From: Oscillospiraceae bacterium
GTDB taxonomy: Bacteria; Bacillota; Clostridia; Oscillospirales; QAMX01
Direction: 5' to 3'
Assembly: GCA_015067715.1 (NCBI GenBank)
Contig: SVLY01000016.1
Coordinates: 1-49,556 of the forward strand
DNA length: 49,556 nucleotides
Positions 22,945 to 31,138 of the stretch are shown here, in pieces. The translations under genes were made by a program, and so were the position numbers. Numbering within the stretch: position 1 is the stretch's first letter; each line of letters begins with the position of its first letter. A model generated the notes under the pieces. The model saw nothing but the letters and a program-made list of their open reading frames with translations. It was not told the origin of the DNA and did no database searches.

Positions 22945-24108
22945 ATGAGCATCAGCGATAAACTTAACCGCACCGCCATGGGGCTGAAGCCCTCGGGTAT
23001 CCGCCGCTTTTTCGACCTGGCATACACCATGGAAAACGTGGTCAGCCTTGGCATTGGCGAGCCGGACTTCATAACCCCCTGGCATATCCGCGACGGCGGA
23101 ATATATTCTCTTGAAAAGGGCATAACGGCCTACACCCCCAACCGGGGTCTTCCGGATCTTCAAAAGGCAGTTGCCGCCTACCTTGGCAGACGCTTCGGCC
23201 TTGAATATTCCGCGGACGAGGTGCTTATCACCGTCGGCGGAAGCGAAGCCATTGACCTTGCCGTGCGCGCCCTTGTGGAACCCGGGGACGAGGTCATCGT
23301 GCCGGAGCCCAGCTTCGTCTGCTACGATCCCATAACCCGTCTTGCCGGGGGAATTCCCGTTGCCCTTCCCACCTACGCCGAGGATGAGTTCCGCCTCAAC
23401 CCCGCCGTTCTTGAGGAAAAGATAACCCCCAAAACGAAAATACTCATGCTTCCCTACCCCAACAACCCCACCGGGGCGATAATGGGGGAGGAGCATCTCC
23501 GTCCCATTGCGGACCTTTGCATTAAGCACGACCTCATAGTTATCTCCGACGAGATATATGCCGAGCTTACCTACGGTCCCGAACGTCACTTTTCCATATC
23601 TGCCATTCCGGGCATGAGGGAGAGGACGATTATCGTCTCCGGCCTGTCAAAGAGCCACGCCATGACAGGCTGGCGCATAGGCTATGCCGTTGCACCGGCC
23701 GAGGCTGTGAAGCTTATGACCAAGATCCACCAGTTTGCCATAATGAGCGCCCCAACTACCAGCCAGTATGCCGCCCTTGAAGCCCTTAACTCCGGGGACG
23801 ACGATATTGCCGCCATGCGCGAGGAATACGACGGGCGCAGAAAATATATGCTGGAGGGCTTCCGTAAAATAGGGCTTCCCTGTTTTGAGCCCAAGGGTGC
23901 TTTCTATATGTTCCCGGACATCCGGGGAACGGGAATGGGCAGTGAGGAGTTCTGTGAAAAGCTTCTGCGAAAAGAAAAAGTCGCCGTTATCCCCGGAGAT
24001 GCCTTCGGCGCCGCCGGCGACGGATTCGTGCGCTGTTCCTACTGCTATTCTCTGGCCACCATCGGATCTGCCCTTGCGGGCATAGAGAGATTTATAGGGA
24101 GTCTTTGA
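22945..24108 (+). CDS. Class I/II pyridoxal-phosphate aminotransferase
   Basis: This 387-residue enzyme belongs to the aspartate aminotransferase fold, subgroup I gamma. Motifs: SLGIGEPDF (N-terminal arm), TAYTPNRGLPDLQKAVA, ITVGGSEAIDLAVRAL (phosphate-binding region), PYPNNPTGA (the NPTG motif), VISDEIYAELTY (Asp and Tyr contacting the cofactor), SGLSKSHAMTGWRIGY (Lys of the Schiff base in LSKS), and RCSYCYS (carboxylate-binding Arg). It follows the Lrp/AsnC gene, which resembles the patA-type arrangement. The substrate cannot be fixed; aromatic or aspartate/alanine-type activity is possible. The start ATG at 22945 has only a weak site (CTTGAAAA), which suggests translational coupling. ispE begins 3 bases after the stop. 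Confidence 0.93.
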   Translation: MSISDKLNRTAMGLKPSGIRRFFDLAYTMENVVSLGIGEPDFITPWHIRDGGIYSLEKGITAYTPNRGLPDLQKAVAAYLGRRFGLEYSADEVLITVGGSEAIDLAVRALVEPGDEVIVPEPSFVCYDPITRLAGGIPVALPTYAEDEFRLNPAVLEEKITPKTKILMLPYPNNPTGAIMGEEHLRPIADLCIKHDLIVISDEIYAELTYGPERHFSISAIPGMRERTIIVSGLSKSHAMTGWRIGYAVAPAEAVKLMTKIHQFAIMSAPTTSQYAALEALNSGDDDIAAMREEYDGRRKYMLEGFRKIGLPCFEPKGAFYMFPDIRGTGMGSEEFCEKLLRKEKVAVIPGDAFGAAGDGFVRCSYCYSLATIGSALAGIERFIGSL

Positions 24109-24111
24109 TCT

Positions 24112-24972
24112 ATGAAAACTGTCACAGTTCCGGCCCATGCCAAAATCAACCTCACCCTGGACATAACCGGCGTCAGAGACGACGGTTACCACCTTTTGCG
24201 TTCGATAATGCACGAGATCGGGCTTTGCGACAGAGTGACCGTGAGCGTTGAAGAGTCGGACCGGACCTCTGTGCAGATATCCTCTGACAAGGGCTACATT
24301 CCCTGTGACGAAAGAAATACCGCGTACAAGGCGGCCATGGCATTTGCTGATGCCCTTGGCCGTCCTTTGCGCGTTTTTATCCACGTTGAAAAGCGCGTTC
24401 CCGTGGGTGCGGGCATGGGCGGCGGAAGCAGTGACGCCGCCGCTGTGCTGAAAGCCCTGAACCGCCTTACCGGAGCGGGTTTTTCCGAAGAAAAGCTCTG
24501 TGAGCTTGGGCTTAAGGTCGGCGCAGACGTGCCCTTCTGCGTTGTGGGGGGAACGGCGATCGTTTCGGGAATCGGTGAAAAGCTCGAGCCCCTGCCCCGT
24601 CTGCCGCGGTATCCCCTTGTTATCTGCAAACCCAAAAGCGGAGCTTCTACCCCCGTTATCTACCGGGAGTATGACAGCATGGGCGCCGTTGCTCCCCGGC
24701 CGGACAATGCCGCCGCAGAGCGCTTTGCCCGTCTGGGAGACGTTATCTCCCTTTGCCGCGAGTGCAAAAACGTGCTCACAGCCGCCGCATCGCGCCACCG
24801 TCCGGAGATCCCGGAGATAAAGGCTGCCCTTTCCGCCTGCGGTGCTCTTGCCGCAGAGATGAGCGGAAGCGGCTCGGCGGTGTTCGGCATTTTTGAGCTT
24901 AAGGAAAAAGCAAAAGCCGCGGCCAAAAAGCTTGGCCGCAGCTTTGATACGGTTATTCTGACAGAGCTTTAA
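24112..24972 (+). CDS. ispE: 4-diphosphocytidyl-2-C-methyl-D-erythritol kinase
   Basis: IspE is the GHMP-family kinase of the MEP isoprenoid pathway; it phosphorylates CDP-methylerythritol with ATP. The 286-residue protein has PAHAKINLTLDITG with DDGYHLL (substrate site; Lys and the HxL segment), VPVGAGMGGGSSDAAAVL (glycine-rich ATP loop), GADVPFC, VGGTAIVSGIGEKLEPL and the C-terminal MSGSGSAVFGIF. Length is normal. It starts 3 bases after the aminotransferase stop, so the two are coupled although the functions differ. Its 3' end overlaps the SIS-domain gene on the other strand by 4 bases, leaving no room for a terminator between them. Confidence 0.96.
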   Translation: MKTVTVPAHAKINLTLDITGVRDDGYHLLRSIMHEIGLCDRVTVSVEESDRTSVQISSDKGYIPCDERNTAYKAAMAFADALGRPLRVFIHVEKRVPVGAGMGGGSSDAAAVLKALNRLTGAGFSEEKLCELGLKVGADVPFCVVGGTAIVSGIGEKLEPLPRLPRYPLVICKPKSGASTPVIYREYDSMGAVAPRPDNAAAERFARLGDVISLCRECKNVLTAAASRHRPEIPEIKAALSACGALAAEMSGSGSAVFGIFELKEKAKAAAKKLGRSFDTVILTEL

Positions 24973-25700
24973 AGTGCGGGGATGATGGGGGAGTATTTTT
25001 TGATATAGGCCTCGTTTGCCTCGTCCCCTCCGTCCACGTTGCTGGACATAAAGGTCTCTGCCGGGCTTCCGGCAAGGTCGGTGAGCTGGAATATCCTGCA
25101 TACCAGCGCCTGCATTATGGCCGCTCCCACTGCGGTGGAGGTGGGGCCGAGAGTTCTGTCCCCCACGTTTATTGCCGCGTCCCCAAGACAGCCCCGGTTG
25201 TCGATCACGATGTCCGAGACCTCGAAAAGCCTTTTTCCGTAGGGATTTCTGGGAGTGGAGGCCTTGCTGTGGGTGAGGTTCGTAACGCCGATCACCGTTG
25301 CGCCCAGCTCCCGTGCGCTTATTGCCGCTTCAACGGGGGAGCAGTTTCTGCCGGAGTTTGAAAAGACGAAGACGGTGTCCCCGGCCTTTACCCCTGCATT
25401 TTTGATAAGCTCACGGGTGAGGTCTTCCTTTCTCTCCCAATGGGAGCTCTCCGATGCGCTTACGTGGAGCATGAGCTTTTCGTCGAAAATGGGGTAGACT
25501 TTTACGAGACCTCCCGCGCGGTAGAATATCTCTTCCGCAAGGATATGGGCGTGACCCGTTCCGAAGGTGTAGATCATTCCGCCGGAGATGAGGGTCTTTG
25601 CCGCGGCAGAGGCGGCGGCTTCAAGGTTTTCCCGCTCGTTCTCAAAGACCTCGTCCAGAACCCGGTTCAGATTTTTGCGAAAGCTGTCTATTGAGTTCAT
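24969..25700 (-). CDS. SIS-domain protein of the UPF0309 family
   Basis: This 243-residue sugar-isomerase-fold protein has an N-terminal helical stretch followed by SGGMIYTFGTGHAHILAEEIFYRAGGL (phosphosugar-binding strand and helix), DTVFVFSNSGRNCSPVEAAI, GVTNLTHSKA and GPTSTAVGAAIMQAL. These match UPF0309, predicted phosphosugar-binding proteins often placed next to sugar kinases, phosphotransferase systems or N-acetylmannosamine/sialic acid genes. It is encoded back to back with a sialidase-fold protein (start 25763), which fits an aminosugar setting, but no isomerase substrate is known. It overlaps ispE tail to tail by 4 bases. I see no strong promoter in the 62-base gap upstream. Confidence 0.88.
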   Translation of the reverse strand: MNSIDSFRKNLNRVLDEVFENERENLEAAASAAAKTLISGGMIYTFGTGHAHILAEEIFYRAGGLVKVYPIFDEKLMLHVSASESSHWERKEDLTRELIKNAGVKAGDTVFVFSNSGRNCSPVEAAISARELGATVIGVTNLTHSKASTPRNPYGKRLFEVSDIVIDNRGCLGDAAINVGDRTLGPTSTAVGAAIMQALVCRIFQLTDLAGSPAETFMSSNVDGGDEANEAYIKKYSPIIPAL

Positions 25701-25762
25701 TTTTAGCTGATCCCCCTTTGTGGTGGTTTGATTTATAATTTATGAAAAACTGAGGTGACGAA

Positions 25763-26788
25763 ATGAAACAGATCAAGGTCCTGAAAAAACAGCACATCAC
25801 CGCTCTTGGACAGGAGCCCTTTGCTCAGGTCCACGCCTCCACACTTGCCCTCTGCGGCGACGGAAGCATTGCCGCGGCGTGGTTTGGCGGCACTGAGGAG
25901 AAAAACCCCGACGTTCGCATCTGGTTTTCCAAAACCGAGGCCGACGGACGTTGGCGCAGACCCGTTGCGCTGAGCGCTGAGAACATGTGCGCAAACTGGA
26001 ACCCTGCTCTCCTTGCCCAGGGAAATAAGCTCACTCTTTTCTACAAAGAGGGTCTGGATACCAAGGTATGGCGCACCTTTTACCGCGTCTCCGAGGACAA
26101 CGGCGAGACCTGGAGCGACATTAAGCTCCTTGTTGAGGACGACACCTTTGGCCGCGGCCCTGTAAAGAACAAGCCCATCGTTCTCTCCAACGGCGATATT
26201 CTGGCCGGAGCCTCTGTTGAGGACGATCTTAAGAGATGGGATCTCTTCGTGGACGTTTCCTCCGACAACGGCGTGACCTGGGAAATGACCGATCCCATTG
26301 CCTTCGTCCGTCCCTATTCCGCAAAGGTCTACGCCTCACGCGCCGAGCTTGAGCCCGGCGCAGAGGGTCTCATCCAGCCCACTCTCTGGGAGCATCCCTC
26401 CCACGACGGCAGAGTCAGCCTTCTGGCAAGATCCTCCTTCGGAAGCGTCTACCGCTCCGACTCCGCCGACTTCGGCCGCACCTGGTCCGTTGCCCGTCCC
26501 ACCGACCTGCCCAATAACAACAGCGGTCTGGACGTGACACAGACTCCCGACGGCACTCTGGCGCTTATCTACAACCCCGTCGGCAGAAACTGGGGTCCCA
26601 GAAGCCCCATCTCCGTCTCCCTTTCAACTGACAACGGCGAGACCTGGGGATCCACCGTCAACCTCGAGACCCTCCCCATGGAGTTCTCTTATCCCGCCAT
26701 CGTCTGTGACGGAAACAAACTCTACATGACCTATACCTGGGGAAGAAGAGTTATTGCCTACGTTGAAGCGGAGATCGTGGAAGAATAG
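25763..26788 (+). CDS. Sialidase-fold (BNR/Asp-box) protein, substrate unknown
   Basis: The 341-residue protein is built of beta-propeller units with four Asp-boxes (S-x-D-x-G-x-T-W type): SEDNGETW, SSDNGVTW, SADFGRTW and STDNGETW. The N-terminus reads VHASTLALCGDGSIAAAWFGGTEE, typical of the BNR_2 subgroup. The FRIP motif of true GH33 sialidases is absent, so I do not call it a neuraminidase. No signal peptide is present, so it is cytoplasmic. It may be a lyase or hydrolase acting on sugar acids or glycosides. It is divergent from a SIS-domain protein and followed by a strong terminator, so it is probably monocistronic. A second protein of this fold lies at 41214-42500. Confidence 0.82.
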   Translation: MKQIKVLKKQHITALGQEPFAQVHASTLALCGDGSIAAAWFGGTEEKNPDVRIWFSKTEADGRWRRPVALSAENMCANWNPALLAQGNKLTLFYKEGLDTKVWRTFYRVSEDNGETWSDIKLLVEDDTFGRGPVKNKPIVLSNGDILAGASVEDDLKRWDLFVDVSSDNGVTWEMTDPIAFVRPYSAKVYASRAELEPGAEGLIQPTLWEHPSHDGRVSLLARSSFGSVYRSDSADFGRTWSVARPTDLPNNNSGLDVTQTPDGTLALIYNPVGRNWGPRSPISVSLSTDNGETWGSTVNLETLPMEFSYPAIVCDGNKLYMTYTWGRRVIAYVEAEIVEE

Positions 26789-26802
26789 TTATATTATCGT
26801 CC

Positions 26803-26836
26803 CTGCCCGAAAGCAATGCTTTCGGGCAGTTTTTTT
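26803..26836 (+). terminator. Terminator after the sialidase-fold gene
   Basis: A 12-bp perfect stem (26803-26814 with 26818-26829, CTGCCCGAAAGC), a 3-base loop, then seven T. The outer stem CTGCCCGAAA recurs in the terminator at 42515. Confidence 0.95.
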
Positions 26837-26839
26837 GTC

Positions 26840-29140
26840 TTAGAACCCGGAAAGCTCCAAAGCGTTTGCCGCCCGGAGCCTTTGGGTAAGGTCCGCAAGG
26901 TCGTAGGGCGGTTTTCCGCAGACGTAGTGGTTAAGGCCGCGTATCCCGCCGTACTCCCATGTTACGGAGAGGACCCTCTGATCCTTCGGCTCGGCAAGCT
27001 TTGCGGCGAGTCCGGCGGAGTTTGGCTGGCACAGGTGAGCTCCGGCGGCAAATTCCTCGCCGCTGAATCCGTCGAACACACGGAAGGTGAGCTGGTGGGA
27101 GGTGAGGTTTTCGTTTGCAAAGATGAGGTCCAGCGCGCCGGCCCCGTCGGGGGCGAGCATTCCGCAGACCGGGGCGGAAATGCGGCGGATGGTGTGGTAG
27201 GCCAGCTTTTTCACCCCGTACCAGTCGGTAACAGCGTCGGAAAACTGGGGCCAGCCGTCTATAAGGTTCCACCACAGGATTCCCGCGCGCTTCCATTTTG
27301 CATAGCGGAACCGCTCGATAAAGAATTTTTTGGCCTCGGATTGGGATATCTGGCTGGCAAGGGCGTAGCTTTCAAGGTCGGCGGGCACTTTTCCGAAGAG
27401 AACGGCGACCTGGTCGGACATGAGCTTTATCCTGTAGTCGTAGGGGCCGCTGCCCGTTGCCTCCATTGAGGCGGCGTGGACGAGCCATTCTTTGTCGGAA
27501 GGGTCGGGTGAGAGGTGCTCCGGAGAGATATAACGCTTTACAGACTGGGGAGAGGTGCAGCCGTGGTAGCCCGTTTCGCTGGCGAAAACGGCAGGGGCGT
27601 TGGCATAGAACTCGCCCTTATAGTAGTCTCTGGGCCCCCAGAGGTGGTCTTCGGGAATTCGCCCGGCGTTGCCGGTGGCATAGGCCTGGCTGTCGATATA
27701 GGGTGAGCTGGGCAGATATGGCCGCCATGGGTCGTGGACGTGGAGTACGTCGGGGATGGTCTTTCTTGTGGGAACGCTGGTGTTGGGGTCAAGCCTGCTT
27801 CCCCATTGCCAGCTCTGGTCGCACTCGTTGTCCCCCGCCCAGCAGAAGAGTGATGCGTGGCCGCGCAGGCGCTTTACAACGCTTTCGGCTTCGGCTTCAA
27901 GGGCACGGGCAAACTCCTTTGTCTGGGGGTAGATGGCACAGCCCATCATAAAGTCCTGCCAGATCGCAATTCCGTGGGCATCGCAAAAGTCGAAAAACTC
28001 ATCGTCCTCGTAAACTCCGCCGCCCCAGCACCGCACCATATTGCTTCCGGAGTCTTCTAAAAGCTCCAGAATTTTGGGCAGACGGCTTTTCATCCGGGAG
28101 GGGAATGCGTCGGTGGGAACCCAGTTTGTGCCTATTGCAAAGAAGGGCTGGCCGTTCACCCGGAAGCAAAAGCTTCCTTCTCCGTTTTCGTCGAGATATG
28201 AGCTTCTTTCCAGCTCCACCGTGCGGATGCCAAGGTTAAGCTTCTTTTGCGCCACGGTCTCGCCCCGGTAGAGAAGCTCTGCCGTGACCTCGTAGAGATT
28301 TGGCTCGCCCATGGTTCTGGGCCACCAGAGCTTTGGCTGTGATATTCCAAAGCCAAAGGTAAACTCCGTGTGCCAGAGGGGCTTTTTCACCTCGAAGGTG
28401 CTCTCACCGCACCTGCCTCTGAGAACCAGCTCATAGTCCCGGATCCTGTCGTGGGAGACCTTCAGATCAACGTATGCTCTGAGGGCGGCAAAGCCGTTAT
28501 CCGCCCTGTCCGTGCGGATATAGAGCTGGTCTATGCTGTGGGAAGGGGGAGAGACCAGCCAAACGGGCTTCCATATGCCCCCGGAGACGATACGGGGCAT
28601 AATGTCCCAGCCGTACATATAGGCCGCTTTTCTCAAAGTGAGGCTGTCGAAATTATAGCTCAGCGCCATGTCCGATGCGGCGCCGGCAGAGCGCCGGCGT
28701 GCTTCGATAACGGCGGGGGTGATATGGACGGTGAGGCTGTTGCCTCCCTGCCTGAGAGAGCGGGCGGGAAAGCTGTGGGGGATGAACATATTGTCGCAGG
28801 AGCCGATAAGCTCTCCGTTGAGGTAAATGTCCGCAACGGTGTCGACTCCCTCGAAAAGAAGCTCCTCGTTGCCCTTTACCTCCGGAACGTCAAAATCGGT
28901 GCAGTACCAGAGGTGGGTGTATTCAAGCTCCTGGGCAAGAAGGGTGTTTTCGCCGTAGTAGAGGTCGGGCAGAAGTCCGGCGGACATAAGGTCAAGCTCA
29001 AAGTTTCCGGGAACCGTGCCGGAGAGCTTTTGGCGGCAAAGCCCTGCAATATCCTCTTCACACCGGGCAGAGAGAAGCTCTGCCGGTGCGGTCTCGTTTT
29101 CTGCCAGATAGAGCCTCCAGGCTCCGGAAAGATCCTTCAT
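26840..29140 (-). CDS. GH2 beta-mannosidase-like glycosidase
   Basis: This 766-residue enzyme would release beta-linked mannose from the non-reducing end of oligosaccharides. Order of parts: N-terminal jelly-roll sugar-binding domain (LSGTVPGNFELDLMSAG, PDLYYGENT, typical of beta-mannosidases), an immunoglobulin-like domain (about 200-305), then the TIM barrel. The acid/base is Glu439 in CWAGDNECD and the nucleophile Glu522 in FASETGYHG. MVRCWGGGVYEDDEFFDFCD is another family hallmark. It is somewhat short for the family (about 820-850) and ends soon after the barrel domain. There is no signal peptide, so it is intracellular. It is the last gene of a three-gene operon after a GH92 mannosidase and a TetM-like GTPase, 24 bases from the latter. 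Confidence 0.92.
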   Translation of the reverse strand: MKDLSGAWRLYLAENETAPAELLSARCEEDIAGLCRQKLSGTVPGNFELDLMSAGLLPDLYYGENTLLAQELEYTHLWYCTDFDVPEVKGNEELLFEGVDTVADIYLNGELIGSCDNMFIPHSFPARSLRQGGNSLTVHITPAVIEARRRSAGAASDMALSYNFDSLTLRKAAYMYGWDIMPRIVSGGIWKPVWLVSPPSHSIDQLYIRTDRADNGFAALRAYVDLKVSHDRIRDYELVLRGRCGESTFEVKKPLWHTEFTFGFGISQPKLWWPRTMGEPNLYEVTAELLYRGETVAQKKLNLGIRTVELERSSYLDENGEGSFCFRVNGQPFFAIGTNWVPTDAFPSRMKSRLPKILELLEDSGSNMVRCWGGGVYEDDEFFDFCDAHGIAIWQDFMMGCAIYPQTKEFARALEAEAESVVKRLRGHASLFCWAGDNECDQSWQWGSRLDPNTSVPTRKTIPDVLHVHDPWRPYLPSSPYIDSQAYATGNAGRIPEDHLWGPRDYYKGEFYANAPAVFASETGYHGCTSPQSVKRYISPEHLSPDPSDKEWLVHAASMEATGSGPYDYRIKLMSDQVAVLFGKVPADLESYALASQISQSEAKKFFIERFRYAKWKRAGILWWNLIDGWPQFSDAVTDWYGVKKLAYHTIRRISAPVCGMLAPDGAGALDLIFANENLTSHQLTFRVFDGFSGEEFAAGAHLCQPNSAGLAAKLAEPKDQRVLSVTWEYGGIRGLNHYVCGKPPYDLADLTQRLRAANALELSGF

Positions 29141-29164
29141 ATCGTTTTTTACCTTTCTTTTGCT

Positions 29165-31102
29165 TTACAGGTGCATCTCCGGGTCGGTAAGGGCTTTTCG
29201 CACCCAGAGAATGTATTTTGCCCTGTCAAGAGGTGAGATGCCCCGGTATTCCGTGGGCTGACAGAGCTCCTGGGGACAGTCGCGGTAGCCGTCGAAAACG
29301 GCAGAGAGCACGCCCTTGCCTCCGGTGACTCTCGTGACAAAGCCCGGAAAATCTGCACCGGAGGAGACGGGATAGGTGCCTTCAATGCGGCATCGGGCGT
29401 TTTTGGTGCCTGTGAGCTCAAATTCGCCCCTTATATTCACAAGCTCGCCCAAAACCTTGCCCATTGAGTCTTCGGGAACGGTGAGCCGGAAGCGCAGAAT
29501 GGGCTCCAGCATGACCGTGCCTATGGAAACGAGACCGTTCATCATGGCCATGGGGGTGGCAACGGCAAAATCAAGGGGATGGGTGTGGATGGTGTGGTGG
29601 TTGCCGTCCACAAGGGTTATGCGGAGGTCGGTCACCTCCCAGCCCGAGGGACCCTGGCGGAGAGCCGTTGGAATTGCGTCCTCGACCTGGGACTGGTAGC
29701 GGTAGAATATCTTGTTGTTTTCAACGATCGAGCTGTATTCAACGCCCGAACCCCGGGGGAGCGGCTCGATCAGAAATTTAAGCACCGCCCAACAGGGCTT
29801 TGGCATTGTGTAGGCGTCAAAGCCGTAGCCCTTTCCGGCGGGAGTCTCCCGGTAGATGACAGAGGGCGCGCCGAAACCGGCGTTTATCCCCCAGCGGGTC
29901 TTCAGAAGGGTGTCGATTATCTCAAGCTGTATTGTGCCGGTAACGGAGAGGGTGAGCTCGCGCTTTTCCTTCACCCAGAAGGCCTTCAGAAGGGGGTCTT
30001 CCTCGGTGAGCTCGTGAACGGCCTCGGTGAGTTTGGGAAAATCCTCGGGAGAGCAGGTGACTTTTACGTTCAGCAGGGGCTCGGTGAGGCTGGTGGGACG
30101 GGGAACGAGCTTTTCGTCCCCGAGAATATCGCCCGCCCGGGCTCCGATGCCGCAGAGCGCGGCGATCTCTCCGGCGCGGACGGTGCCAACGTCGGTGTAT
30201 TTTCCGCCGGTGACACGGCGTATCTGGGCGATCTTTGCGACCTCGTTGCCCAAAGAGAGGGTGTCCCGGTTGGAAAGGCTTCCGGAGAACATTCTCACGT
30301 GGCACATTCTGCCCATGGAGCGGCTGTGCTCGACCTTGTAGACGAGGGCGGCAAGAGGGCCGTCTGGGTTTCCGTCGGCGCAGGGCATCAGCTCGGTTAT
30401 GCCCCGGATAAGCTCGCTTACCCCCCGTCCCATTGCGGCGCTTCCGCCGTAAACGGGGATCATGCGCCTGGAGGCGACGGCCTTTTTCAGAGCGGCTTTA
30501 AGCGCGCTCCCGGTGAGAGCCCCGTCCAGATATTGCTCCATTGCGGCCTCGTCGGTAAGGGCGGCGGCCTCGGCAAGGCCGTCCGCATCTACCGGCGAGA
30601 ACTCAAGCCCGTCAAGGCCTTCTTTTTTGACTTCGGTAAAGGGCACGGCCGCGCCGGTAAGCTCGCCCAGAGCTTCCAGAGTTTTTGAAAAGCTTGCGCC
30701 TGCCCGGTCAAGCTTGTTTATAAATATGGCGGTGGGAGTGTTGCGCTGGCAGAGAGCCTCCCAGACTATCTCGGTGCGGGCCTGAATGCCCTCCACAGCA
30801 GAGACCACCAAAACCGCGCAGTCTATAACTCTGAGGGCGCGCTCCACCTCGGAGGAGAAGTCCATATGCCCCGGAGTGTCTATGAGGTTGATGTTCACGC
30901 CGTTGTACTCAAACTGAGCGCTTGCGGCGGAGACGGAAATGCGGCGTGAACGCTCCACCTCGGTATAGTCGGTCTGGGTGGTGCCGCTGTCCACGTTTCC
31001 GGCGCTTCGCACAACACCGGCGGCAAAGAGGAGCTGCTCGGTGAGGGTGGTCTTTCCGGCGTCGACGTGGGCGAAAATTCCAAGATTGATATTCGGTTTC
31101 AC
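29165..31102 (-). CDS. TetM-like translation GTPase (ribosomal protection family)
   Basis: This 645-residue elongation-factor-G-like GTPase has the size of TetM/TetO. Motifs: G1 AHVDAGKT (11-18), G3 DTPGH (75-79), G4 NKLD (129-132), and the C-terminal YRGISPLDRAKYILWVR, close to TetM. Switch I reads ERSRRISV where TetM-type proteins read R-x-R-G-I-T. In domain IV the loop that in TetM carries Tyr-Ser-Pro-Val reads HHTIHTHPLDF (about 502-512), so the residues linked to tetracycline release are different. It may be a housekeeping ribosome factor or protect against another stress; resistance should not be assumed. It lies between two mannosidase genes on the same strand, 36 and 24 bases away, with no promoter visible between. 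Confidence 0.9.
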   Translation of the reverse strand: MKPNINLGIFAHVDAGKTTLTEQLLFAAGVVRSAGNVDSGTTQTDYTEVERSRRISVSAASAQFEYNGVNINLIDTPGHMDFSSEVERALRVIDCAVLVVSAVEGIQARTEIVWEALCQRNTPTAIFINKLDRAGASFSKTLEALGELTGAAVPFTEVKKEGLDGLEFSPVDADGLAEAAALTDEAAMEQYLDGALTGSALKAALKKAVASRRMIPVYGGSAAMGRGVSELIRGITELMPCADGNPDGPLAALVYKVEHSRSMGRMCHVRMFSGSLSNRDTLSLGNEVAKIAQIRRVTGGKYTDVGTVRAGEIAALCGIGARAGDILGDEKLVPRPTSLTEPLLNVKVTCSPEDFPKLTEAVHELTEEDPLLKAFWVKEKRELTLSVTGTIQLEIIDTLLKTRWGINAGFGAPSVIYRETPAGKGYGFDAYTMPKPCWAVLKFLIEPLPRGSGVEYSSIVENNKIFYRYQSQVEDAIPTALRQGPSGWEVTDLRITLVDGNHHTIHTHPLDFAVATPMAMMNGLVSIGTVMLEPILRFRLTVPEDSMGKVLGELVNIRGEFELTGTKNARCRIEGTYPVSSGADFPGFVTRVTGGKGVLSAVFDGYRDCPQELCQPTEYRGISPLDRAKYILWVRKALTDPEMHL

Positions 31103-31138
31103 GGTATCACCCCGTTTTTTCTCGGTTTTGTTTTCGGC

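Noticed and set aside
24969-24972. Frameshift at the ispE/SIS overlap
   Set aside because: Both reading frames are intact to their stops; the 4-base tail-to-tail overlap is a normal compact arrangement.
23647-25101. 484-codon open frame antisense to the aminotransferase and ispE
   Set aside because: It spans two well-supported genes on the other strand and shows no recognisable domain.
25763-26788. Calling this gene an exo-alpha-sialidase (GH33)
   Set aside because: Asp-boxes only show the propeller fold; the FRIP motif is missing and there is no export signal.
29165-31102. Calling the TetM-like gene a tetracycline resistance gene
   Set aside because: The domain IV loop differs from TetM and there is no mobile element or tet leader peptide nearby; overall fold alone does not support resistance.
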